The position numbers were made by a program, and so were the translations under genes. A stretch of 64,000 bases of DNA, taken from assembly GCA_002633025.1 (NCBI GenBank), contig NMRB01000018.1, positions 270,929 to 334,928 on the forward strand. Direction: 5' to 3'. Position 1 is the first letter of the stretch. Each line of letters starts with the position of its first letter. The notes under the pieces are model-generated. The model saw only the letters and a list, made by a program, of their open reading frames with translations, searched no databases and was not told the DNA's origin. Below are positions 35,173-45,700 of this stretch, piece by piece. Source of the stretch: Notospermus geniculatus (lineage: Eukaryota; Nemertea; Pilidiophora; Heteronemertea; Lineidae).

Positions 35173-35339
35173 CTGAAAAGTAGAAAGAAAGTAGAAGAAT
35201 GCTGGGGTGAATTAGCACACTAAGGTAGGTATTCTGATATTGAGCAATTACTTCTGAAAATTATTAACTTTCTGATTGAAAATTGCAGTTCGTAATCAGA
35301 ATAAGTCAACACTAGACTGCTTGAATTGGATGTACCAAC

Positions 35340-35400
35340 CTGATCCAATAGTTTCCCCCAGCTGATAGAGGCCAGTCAAAGCTGGATACATGTTCGCCAT
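35340..35400 (-). pseudogene. Duplicated MELK exon 1
   Basis: This is the same 61-base coding exon as 31195-31255, with start codon, phase-1 splice donor and at least one silent change (GCG for GCA in codon 2). It could serve as an alternative first exon: a transcript from here spliced to the true exon 2 acceptor after 31027 would encode the same protein. If the duplication is an assembly artefact, this is simply the other allele. Confidence 0.8.
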
Positions 35401-35961
35401 CTTTGAACTTCAGTGGCCCTTGCAATAATAATAAGAGTACCCTATAAAAGTCATGACATATGAGTAGGAAATGTTATTTACATTTCTGCGACTTTGCCGG
35501 GGACATGATAACAAGTGAAGAAAAAAATCCATGTGCCTCATGCTCATCGCAATGCCAAAGCCATGTAAAAATCAAAATTTGTAGGCATATCGTGCATACA
35601 GGCAAAAGACACAATGTGACATGTCTCCGAAGGCACTTGCCAAATGGCGGCTCTTATTTTCTGTAGTCAAGCCTAGCTGAGTCCAGTCTACATGTAGTCT
35701 TGGCCTCGCCCTAGGTAGGCCTTCACTTCTTCAGCAATACGGTACGTTACCGTCAGAACGACTTTAGAATCTCTAGTCAGTGCCCAAAAAAACGTCATTG
35801 ATTGACAGAATAAGGAAGCCACATCGACATAGGTCTAGGCTAGCTCTATAGGCCTATAGAGGTAGAGGCAGGCGGGCGTACAGTAGGCCTACATCATGTA
35901 GCTAAAAAGCTAGGCCTACCAAGCTAGTAGATTTCATTAATTGATAGTGTGCCATGGACGC

Positions 35962-36375
35962 GTTTCGTAAGAACACCGAATTGGACCAAATCAGACAGAA
36001 TCAGGACGCTGTTGCACCGAATCGGAGTTGGCTTTGGTTTGCTATGAAGTTTAACCGCAGGTTCTTACTAAAAGTATGGAATACAATGGACAGATATTGC
36101 GTATTATCCCCGAGATAGGCTAATAATAGACAGTTTGCAAAATTAGCGGCCACCATCTTTTTTTGAAGATTTTGCCATTGCTTGGGTTTTTTCAATGGGA
36201 TTTTGCACTGTCCGAGGCGTTAAAGTGTAAATTCGCGTTTTATTTTTATTTCTAAGTCATTATAATTCATGATTCTTGCGTTTAAAACCCGGCATTTAAA
36301 ACGAAAAATGAATGTTATTTGATTCCAATTTGGTGACTTTGCTCCGATTCGGTCCGATCTGGTGTTCTTACGAAC
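35962..36375. mobile_element. Fold-back element near the MELK start, copy B
   Basis: This is the duplicate of 31816-32228 with the same inverted ends, so insertion came before the two copies separated. Confidence 0.7.
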
Positions 36376-37272
36376 CTCCATGGACGGAGTCATCTGATCT
36401 GGTCATTAGCATTGGGCCTGGTGTACCACCACTCTGCATGCGCATGCACACATAAAACAATCAGCATGACCAGCACTATAGACAGATAGATCTTTGCAGT
36501 TGATTGGGAACAACGTTTCCAGGCCAAACGCAGTCAAGGCACAGCGTCACGTCAGTGTTGGCAAGGCCGGCGCCCATGCAATCTCATTGACATTCCCACG
36601 TAGGTTTGGTAAACGTTTCAAGTCAAACTTTTAGATTTCCAACGCAAGTGTTCCGTTGAGCAGTTATAGATTCCCAAATTTTTATTACCATCATGATCCC
36701 AAGGTTCTAAGCTATCCACTGGTATGTTTATTTGGTGGGAGTGAGCAGGGATCTGGCGACAGTGATAAGTTGAAAAGGGCATGCATGGTAAATTCTCGTA
36801 AACGTGGGTCCCAATCAACTGCAACGATCTATAGTAGTAGTGCAAGACATAGGCCCAAGTACCTGAAGTAAGGCAGAATGCACTGCCACTACTGCTCACA
36901 CACACAGTCAATGGTGACACACAGCAGGCATGGCCTAGGCCTACCGGTGGGAAATCCGCCCGATTGGACTATTAGAGCTCCCGCACATCGCATTGGACTG
37001 TGGTAGTCCGATCGACCTAAAACCATAGACCAATCGAGCTACCCGGTAACTGAAGCAGAATTTTGAAAGCGCATCGTTTATAGGTGTTTCGACCTCATAT
37101 CGTTGTTCGCAGTGTCAGTGATCTGATTGGATAATTTTATAATACAACCATATTCCTCGCGATTTACCGCGCATGGCGAGATTTCACCAACGCGTTTTCA
37201 CGCAGGGAAGCGCCAAATTCGGTAGATTCACCTTTGTGACCTCCTTGTCTGTTGTCATGCACTGAGAATATC

Positions 37273-37800
37273 CAGGGTTTCCGCCAGAAAAAAAAAAGAG
37301 GGTACAGACCCAAAAAAAATTTTGAAAAAAAAATTTGAAAATTAAAAAAACTAATTTTTTGAAGAAAAAAATTTTTGAAAAAAATTGAAAAAAAAATTTT
37401 GAAAAAAAAATTTAAAAAGGTACGGGTAATGATGTTTGGTGCCATTTTAGGCGTATTTTGAAGCATAAAATAGCCCTTTTTCAAAATCACGTGACGTCTT
37501 TGTGCGGAGGTACCTTTAGGGGCCCCGAGTGACGTCACAAAAACGGCGTCATGGCATTTGGCGGTGCAAAAATCATGACGCAGTTTGTGTGACGTCACTC
37601 GGGCCCCTAAACGTAGCTCCGCACAAAGACGTCACGTGATTTTGAAAAAGGGCTATCCCGCGCCGGTCATCATGGTCATGCCAGTTGTTTGGTTTCGTCC
37701 GGCATGTGGTTACCCAGCGTTTTTGAGGGTACGGATCCGTTCCCTGGAAAAATTCAAGGGTATCGAATTTTACCCATTTTACCCTCTGGCGGAAACCCTG
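37273..37800. mobile_element. hAT-like element with CAGGG ends and an A/T-rich core, copy B
   Basis: This is the partner of 33146-33864, with CAGGGTTTCCGCCAG at both ends. The A/T core is shorter, there is no TTAA-flanked MITE, and a 183 bp fold-back element is inserted at 37472-37654. Confidence 0.6.
37472..37654. mobile_element. 183 bp fold-back MITE with TGACGTCA-type words
   Basis: The ends are AGCCCTTTTTCAAAATCACG and its reverse complement, with arms of about 85 bases. The arms carry GTGACGTC and GTGACGTCAC words similar to CREB/ATF sites. AT or TA flanks both ends. Copy A has the uninterrupted site at about 33720, which differs by one C. Confidence 0.85.
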
Positions 37801-37936
37801 ATATTGTCTGCAACTCTGTTTTATTTGACAATAAAGTACATGGATTCATTTGTTGATGGCATTTGATGATTTTCATAGTTTGTTGGGGCTTATTCTGGTA
37901 GCAAGTAGTACCGGTAGTCTGATAGGGGTAGCGTAG

Positions 37937-38423
37937 TTAGTTTGGTTCCCGAACCCACCGCTAGGGCCAAAAGGGTTCGGTATCGGCCTCGTTTGACCTT
38001 GACCTCACACCCCTGACCTCACACACAGAATTCTGTGTGTCTGACGTCACAGAGGACAGACTGGTTCGCGATCCCAACATAGCTCACGGTATGTTGGAAC
38101 CGGGAACCAGTCTATCCTCTGTGACGTCAGACACACAGAATTCTGTGTGTGAGGTCAAGGTCAAACGAGGCCGATACCGAACTCTTCTGCGCCTAGCGGT
38201 GAGTTCGGGAACCAAACTATTCATCGTATCCATGACGTAGGCAAAGGCCTACATGACCACCACCATGGTGACGTTGTGACGTTGCGTCTTTTTGCCCACC
38301 AGCTTCTTCAGCCATGTCAGCAAAGCCATGAAATTTGCCCACCACCCTTGCGTCATTTGCCCACCACCCTTGCGACGTCAGCAATGGCGGACACTGTCGG
38401 AGTTACGTCATGGATACGATGAA
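37937..38423. mobile_element. Composite of two fold-back MITEs with 8 bp target duplication
   Basis: TAGCGTAG stands on both sides (37929-37936 and 38424-38431), and copy A has the related word TAGCATAG once. Inside are two inverted-repeat units side by side: 37939-38218 (ends AGTTTGGTTCCCGAAC and its complement) and 38220-38423 (ends TTCATCGTATCCATGACGTA and its complement). An 8 bp duplication fits a hAT-type insertion. Confidence 0.75.
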
Positions 38424-39009
38424 TAGCGTAGTCAAATCGGGCTATACTGTAGTCCAATCGGGCTATACTGCTCTCTAGTCCGATCGGGCGGATTTCCTGC
38501 ACAGCCAGGCCTACATGACAACATGATGACGGCTACTCCAATCGAACCTACGATATTTTCTAGATGTTCTAAACATAAAGCAACCTCTTATCAAAGGGAT
38601 TTATATTAGTATTATATATTTTGCCTTAATTTTACCTTACATTCACGTTAAAACCGGATTTTTGAGAAGAATTTCGCAGTGAAGTTTCCAAAAAAGTTCG
38701 AACTACCCGCGTCTCAAAACGAGGCGTCAGGTAAAACGAAATGATCTCTAGGGCTATGATGACTGAGTAAAAAGTTTCGTTGTGTACGGAAACTGTCGTT
38801 CTATAAAGTTTATATAGGTCTGATGTACATAATAATAATAATATCAATCTCGCGCATATTTACTACTTTCTTGCTTTTATTGGCAGTATTAAGGCAGGAA
38901 AACTGAATGAAGTAATTTGAAACGTTCAAAATTTTTATCGCTTAGTTTTATCTTTCCACCCTAGACTGATCCTCTGTCCTCTAGCAGCTCTGAGCCTTAT
39001 CCCCTGTCC

Positions 39010-39080
39010 GCTCAGCTCGGTCGTTTCGCAACACGGTTCGGTCGTTTCGCTACATGATTCGGTCGTTTTGCTACACGAGT
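39010..39080. repeat. Short tandem repeat, three units (copy B)
   Basis: The word TCGGTCGTTT(C/T)GC(T/A)ACA repeats about every 20-21 bases, three times. Copy A has a single unit at about 34947-34970. This is a length polymorphism between otherwise matching segments. Confidence 0.75.
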
Positions 39081-39135
39081 TTGGTCGGGGTCAACCCGAG
39101 CAACAAATTAGGTCAATTAAATGACATCAAAAAAG

Positions 39136-39216
39136 TAGCCACCCGAGGAATTTCGAACTCCTGCTCTCAGAGGTCACACGGTTACACCTTAGTGGAGCAA
39201 ACCTAAAACCCCGGGC
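39136..39216 (-). repeat. tRNA-like Pol III fragment, copy B
   Basis: This is the duplicate of 35026-35100 with the same B-box-like word and trailing T run. Confidence 0.35.
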
Positions 39217-39230
39217 CTAAAACACGGAAC

Positions 39231-39719
39231 GCCGTGGGCTGGTGATCGAGTTTGTAGGAATTTATGGAGTTCGGGTGCGACTCGACACGACCGAAATACT
39301 TTGAACCTCGGGTTCCAGTCGAACTCGGCCTTGCACATGCGCTGCTAAGCATGCTAAGTCAAGTATGGAGAGTTTGTCCACGTGTGTGGAGATTGGTAGC
39401 CGTCTGCTGCTGCCATCTATTGTCGAATAATTACACTAGCGCTGTACCCTTGCACGCATGCGCTGCCAAGCATGGAGAGTGTTTGCGTGTGTGGAGATTG
39501 AAGAGCCAGGCTAGTAACTTTCTGCAACCGATAATATTCGTACAAAGTATATCATTTGTGATATTGCCGCCCCAAAACTACTTTGCCGTCATTCATATCT
39601 TAACATCTTTGAGATATATTTTCTTAATAACTTTCAGGCAAAAATATATTTCTATTAAGACTAGTCAAAATTGTTTGTGCTTGTATCGTGATTTACGAAG
39701 TTTCCATACAGAATTCAAA
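39231..39719 (+). promoter_or_regulatory. 5' flank and untranslated leader of the RS-rich gene
   Basis: This is the only unique sequence between the 4.1 kb duplication and the start codon at 39720. It contains a small internal repeat: CATGCGCTG...AAGCATG...GTGTGTGGAGATTG occurs near 39338-39395 and again near 39456-39500. I see no clear TATA box. The reading frame is open from 39264 through the ATG at 39720, but the upstream part looks non-coding. Confidence 0.4.
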
Positions 39720-42700
39720 ATGGCTTCCGACGAGGTGTGTTTTTCAGAATTTTCCGAACAAATTTCTTTTTTCTGGGCTAATAAGTAAAATAAGTTATCG
39801 CAATAAGAATTGTCATTGGCCAGTGAAATAAACAAAAGAGATAAAACTCACAGACCCTGTATAATCTGATGATTGTGTGGCAAAAGACTGGGATATGTAG
39901 GGCCTAGCTTCCATCACCACCACCACCAGCACCACCAGCACACCACCGACACACACAGGGCAGGCAGCACCTGCACCACCACTGTGGCACTGCACTGTGG
40001 TGCATGCCAGTCATGCAATGGTGGTAGGGGAGACCTAGGCCTTTTGGCCTCCTAGCATGACCAGCTACAGGGCTAGTGTTGTAGGCCTAGGCTGGCTTAG
40101 TAGCTAGGCCTATAGACTAGGCCTACAACAACGTGTAGGCCTACATGTTGTAGGCCTAGGCTAGATGGACTAGGCCTAGCCTATACCATCAATTGGGCCA
40201 AATGGAAATAGGCCTAAATCATACTTTTACATAGGCCTACATGATTACCGTTATGTGAAATAAAAGGTTTTCTTCTTGTTGACTTGAGGCCCAGTTACGG
40301 CATGAATGACGTCATGGAAATGGAAGTCACATGGCATGCAGTCACACATGCTGCCAGAGGACCATCGATGTGCAGGCTTGAAATCGATGAAAATTTGACA
40401 TGAAAATCATTGATTTCTACAGTTACAGTATCGGCTCTTTGATTTTTTATGTCTGCACTAAAATGAGTTCGGACTACCTGGTGCATTCCCTGTTCATGTG
40501 AATATCATTTCTGAAAGAAAGTTTCACACTTTGTGGTTTTAAGCAATTATAAAGTCGAAAATGCAAAACTTTTAAACCCGTTTGGGACATTCTACGAATG
40601 ATATCAGTATGTAATGATGTGTGTTTTGCATCAAAATGCGATTGAAGCGAATCTCTGAGCAATCCTCTTTCTTCTGATGTGCAGCTTTGATAGTATATCT
40701 CGTACATGTCTTTCATTCTCTGTGATTGAAAATGTGATGCATGTTTCACTCCAATTGACGGGATAGATCTATAGCCTGCCTACCTCTCCTGGGCTGGGGA
40801 TCATCCATTCATCATCCAGGACCATGTAGGCCTAGCCCCAGGCCTACTCACTCAGGCCTATAAAGTATAAGGCGACACAGCACAAACCACACTCCCACAG
40901 AATGCATCATGTGGTTATGTACCGGTATGTTCAGTTGCAAATGGAGGGATTCCACCATCTCATTTTCACAGTCCGTCCAGTCCAGTCCAGTCCAGGATCC
41001 AACATCCTACGATGGGCGGGCTATATATGAACTGCATCTGTACGACTTACTGACTTTGCCAACGTAAATCCTGGATGAGATTTTTCAACCTCAATTGATA
41101 TGGTAACACTTTTTTTGTCATTTTCTTTACAGGAGGAAGATTTAGCAGCTCTTAGGTCTGCTGTTCTGGCTTCAATGCTGCAACCTGTGAGTTTCTAAGT
41201 TTAGAAATATCTGCATGCTAAAATTACTAACCTTTCTATTCTTCTATTCTCATCTCAATTCTGCTGTTTTTCTGAAAGGTGTATTTCTTTGATTTGCAAG
41301 TACAATGTAACTGGATGGTAGATCTGAAGTCTTGATGCAAGTACTGTCCTTCCGTTGTTATTCCTGGCATAGACTGTGGATATTTACTGGTACATTTGTA
41401 AATCAACGGTTTTTCTTCCTAAGTATAAAAAAGTTTAACTGCTGAAAATTCCACACATTCAGGGCAGATCTGACAGTAGAATGTCATCGTCTAAATATAT
41501 TTGCAACATGTGCAAGAGGAGGAGGCTTTGTAAAAGAGTCTAAGGGGATAGATTTGTAGTATTTAAACAAATTCTGGTGGAAATACAAGTTGGCAGAATC
41601 TATCAAAATAAAGTTGAAACATCTTTATCTGATTCTGGTATAACCTTGATAAATTCTTTCCCAATTCCGGTATGTGGGAATGAAACCCCTCACATCACAA
41701 TATTTGAACAAACACCAGCATGTACTGGTAGAGTGGAATATTTACCATTAATTTCTTTCTTCATCTTGTCTCTTTATTTGTTTAGTCAAATTCTATCACC
41801 TTCCATAGCTGCAAATGGAATCACATAGCTACTTTTCTTATCATTGTGTATGTAATCCCAATTTTATTGTATAGTGTTCTTATCTTTACCATCAATGTGT
41901 TATGTCAGTTAATCTGTGTGTGTTCATTTGGATATATATACCCAGTAATTTGGATAATCAATTCTCAATATAATTTTCAATCCAAATAATACAATTAAAA
42001 TGGCAAGTGGCACCTGTTCATTCTTTGCGCGCTGCTTGTATGGCCTGAGGCATTCAGTGTTGAATCATGGCCTTTTACACTGTATGCTTGATTGTTTCAA
42101 TTATGTATAGGTTTTATGATGTAACTGCTGGCACTTGCTAAAGAAAAGCGAATCACATTTGTACTGTAGTACAGTACACTGACAGTATAGGGAAAAATAT
42201 GCAAAATTTTAACTGTTGTGGAGAGTTAGGTGTGTGTGTCTCGTGAACTCAATCTGATGAAAAGATATTTGTTTCTGCAGCTACTCAGTGATATTGATAT
42301 ACAGATGTGGGTAGCAGTAAGTACAGCAGCGCGTTACCAAAACTATAGGACAAGTTGCTGATGTGCCTTGTTTTTTACCACTGTCCAAGCTATCGTACTT
42401 AAAAACAGTTTCAATTTCAATACGACTAGACTACAAAGTAACAATCATTGTTGATATTTGATACGTGGACATCATTGTTATTTGATGTGTATCACTTGTC
42501 CAAAAGAATGAACATAGTTATTTCACTATTGCACAGAGGGACGTGACAAGTTCATCATTCATGGCTGCTAAAATCCACATTTAAATTTGTTAAGAAGTAA
42601 TAGCTTGGCCAGAACGGAAAATTCAGTGCATTTCAGGCAATAATAGTGTGGAAAAACAAACAAAAATGGTGCTGAAGGGAATACTTTTTGCCTGGGTGTC

Positions 42701-45700
42701 ATTTTCATGTATTTCTAAAGAAAATCTGAATAATGGTGCATAATTGTTGAAAATGAGCAACATGTAATCATTGTTTGTATTGCATTGGCTACTGTCGATG
42801 TCACATGTCCAAATGTTCAAATTAAATGGGCAGCTGAGCACAAGGCCCATGGACGTCTAGTCTGAGAGGGGGTCTGCATTCACGTATGGTACTGAACTGT
42901 TAAATGTGTTCTCACAGTATCCATAACAGTAGTTAATGTTACTTGATGTAGAATGTTTTTATGTTCTCCACGATGGGCTTTTGGCTCATGCACGAAATTA
43001 AACTTTCTGTGAGAAAATTTGGATTTGTGGCATCACAAGACCGTGAGCCTATGCAAGAGCTTTTTGCCACTAGGTACTTATATCTCAATTGATTGTCTTC
43101 TACAGAGAGCATCTGTGATATCAAAAGAAGTGGAGAGGCCTAGATCACCCGCAAAGTCAGATGATGAAGATGAGGATGATCTGGCGGCATTACGGGAAGC
43201 TGCCCTCCTGTCTAAGAGGAAGAAGAGCCTGGAAAGTCGGCAGGACTCCCAGAGGGTGAGACATACTTAAATGCTCTATTAAACTTTCAATGGATCTTAT
43301 GTAGGGTAACTGTCAAAATGGAGTTGTATTGCAAGTATTGACCCATGTACTGCCTCACATGGCATTTTCTATGGTAACTAACACCCGAGCTTGCTTGATG
43401 TCCTTGCCCCCACTCCTTCCCAATGCTTACGCCTCTCAATGGACTGAAACACAATAAACCAATTCTTCCTCCATTTCAGAACTCTTCTGATTCCCACTCT
43501 GGCAGTCATTGCCAAAATAACCTGATAGTCATTCCGACTCAAAATATCAGCACCTCGTCCGCCAACTCAAAACCAGCCAAATCCTGCGAGAGGTGGGCAG
43601 GAAGTCTGAATAGTAGCCCAGCATCAACCCCGACAAAGCCAAATGGTATGTGTTTCTGAAGAAGTGATCCTTTTTCTCTATGGACACGTCACCTATGAAT
43701 CGCTCGAGGCTCTTCAAGTGTTGTGAAAGTGCTACCATGGCAACTGCTGATGCCAATATTGACTTGAACTTCTCAGCTTTGTTTTTCACTGTTATTTAAC
43801 TATTGTATAGTTATGATTCAATTATAAGCCGATGCTTCTGAAATCTCAGTCATTATCTATTATCGCGTTGGATTTATCTCTGCTGAAGAATTCGTGATTC
43901 ATTTCAATATCAGTGAGAGGTTTTTTCAAAGCGGATTTTGCTGACATGGCAGTGGAACTATTACTGGGATAAAAAACTGAATTAGTCTTTGAAATATGAG
44001 AATGAAATGTTGCAGTGTTCTCCACACAACTTTCTTTTAGCTTGTGAAGTCCCCAATCTTTGTCATTTTGCCACGCTTCCATCAATGATTTTGGCGAAAT
44101 GGCAAAGTAAAATACTGGTAGACATGCAAATCCATCAAAAATCTAGCTTGCTTGGTCGTAAAGTTGTTAGTTTCTTGCCCTGAATTTGTACGGACATTCG
44201 ACCTCCAGTTTTCATTACAGATTGTAACACATTGATGATTCTATGTGATCTTTCAATTTCAGTTGGGTACAAGTTCAGTCGGTTGCAGAGGAGCGACTCA
44301 GAGAGTGAGGAGAGCGAGGATGAACCTGTTACAGAAAGCAAAAAGAGTGACGATGAGTTAGGTTCCGATGTTGATATCCATCTGGGGTTCGAACCTAAAG
44401 ACGTATCAAGTGTAAGTCCAGCCGTGCCATCACCTGAGCCAGTAGCAAAAGCGCCAGCATCCCCAGTTCCCGTTATGATTAAATCAGAGCCAGCTGAGGT
44501 TGAGAGTAAGGAGATTGTGTATCATGACATTGATGAAAGACCATACAACAACACCCGACCAAAAGAGTTCAAAAACAGCTATTCTGATCCTGTCATCATT
44601 GATGAGCATGGCGACATTGACATGCGCCGTGTTGAAACCCACCTGAAGTCGCCAAAGTTGCAGATTCAGGTGAATATGGATGCCGGTGGGGATAGACGTC
44701 GGGTTCAGGTCGCAAATGCTGGTGGTGTTCAAACTCAACAGATGTTTCGAGTTACGGTCAATAATTTGAACCAGCAGCGGAATATACTGATAGAGAGTGG
44801 AGAACCGACTTCGTTTGGAGATGGGAGAGGGATACATTCACTGGGGCCACATTTTGGTGTGATGGACGATGTGGCTGCGCTAGATAACAGGCGATCAGTG
44901 TTACCCCATGTGGAACAAGAGCAAGTGAAGCCAGCCTCTGATGGCGAGCAGTTTGGAACCAGTGGATACTGGGACACACCTGAGCAGTTCCATAAACGGA
45001 CGCTAAGTTACGATCAGAGGACTGAATCATGGAATCATGCTGATACGTATTCGAAGGCTCCCAAAGTTATCGAAACAGATCACTATATGGCAGAAAAAGC
45101 CCCTGCTAAATGCTACATGGACCGAGAACCATCCACACAGTATGCAGAACAAGAGGAGCAGAAGCCATTTGTACGTGTGGACCGATACAGTGATTCAGAA
45201 TCTCAGAATGATTCGCTTTTACCGGCAGATTCTGTTTCCACGCGTGAACACGATATTGCCGTTAATGCAGAGTATTGGGTTACAGCTGATCAGGAGACCA
45301 AGAGGGTGGTGAAACGAGGTGGGAAGATAAAGCACAGGAGTGGTGAAAAACGACCATCTAGGAGCCCACGGGTGCGTAAGGAGAAGTACTCCAAGGATTC
45401 CAAACATCGGTCACGTGCCAGCAAAAAACAGCCGCCACCGGAGACGGAAAGCAGCGTCGATAGGTATTCAGGAGATGAATCTGAAGTTACAACCAGTCAT
45501 GATTTTAAGCTTCGGCGGGACGATTCGTGTTCAGAATCGGCTCAGTCAAGTTCACGTGGACGAAGTCCCTCAGAAAGTGATGTCAAAAATAGTGAAACTC
45601 TAGATGGTGATTCAAAATACTCTGAGGTATACTCAGAGGAGGAATCGTCAGTTTCACAAAAACCAAGCCGTCCTGTGGTGAAAAGGAAAAGGCGTGAATC

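Larger units (their letters stand above)
36947..38500. mobile_element. Composite element with GGGAAATCC-type ends, copy B
   Basis: This is the partner of 32814-34425 in copy B. It carries a different set of nested insertions: 37472-37654 and 37937-38423. Confidence 0.6.
35119..39230. repeat. Tandem duplication across the MELK 5' end, copy B
   Basis: This is the second copy, 4112 bases, beginning in the middle of the MELK exon 2 sequence and ending at CTAAAACACGGAAC. Relative to copy A it lacks the insertions at 33243-33529 and 33962-34331 and gains those at 37472-37654 and 37937-38423. Its far end is about 490 bases before the start codon of the RS-rich gene. Confidence 0.92.

Noticed and set aside
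39264-39719. An N-terminal extension of the RS-rich protein through the open frame upstream of MASDE.
   Set aside because: The upstream part is Cys/Leu/Val-rich and unlike the rest of the protein, contains a small internal repeat, and the ATG at 39720 has a good start context.
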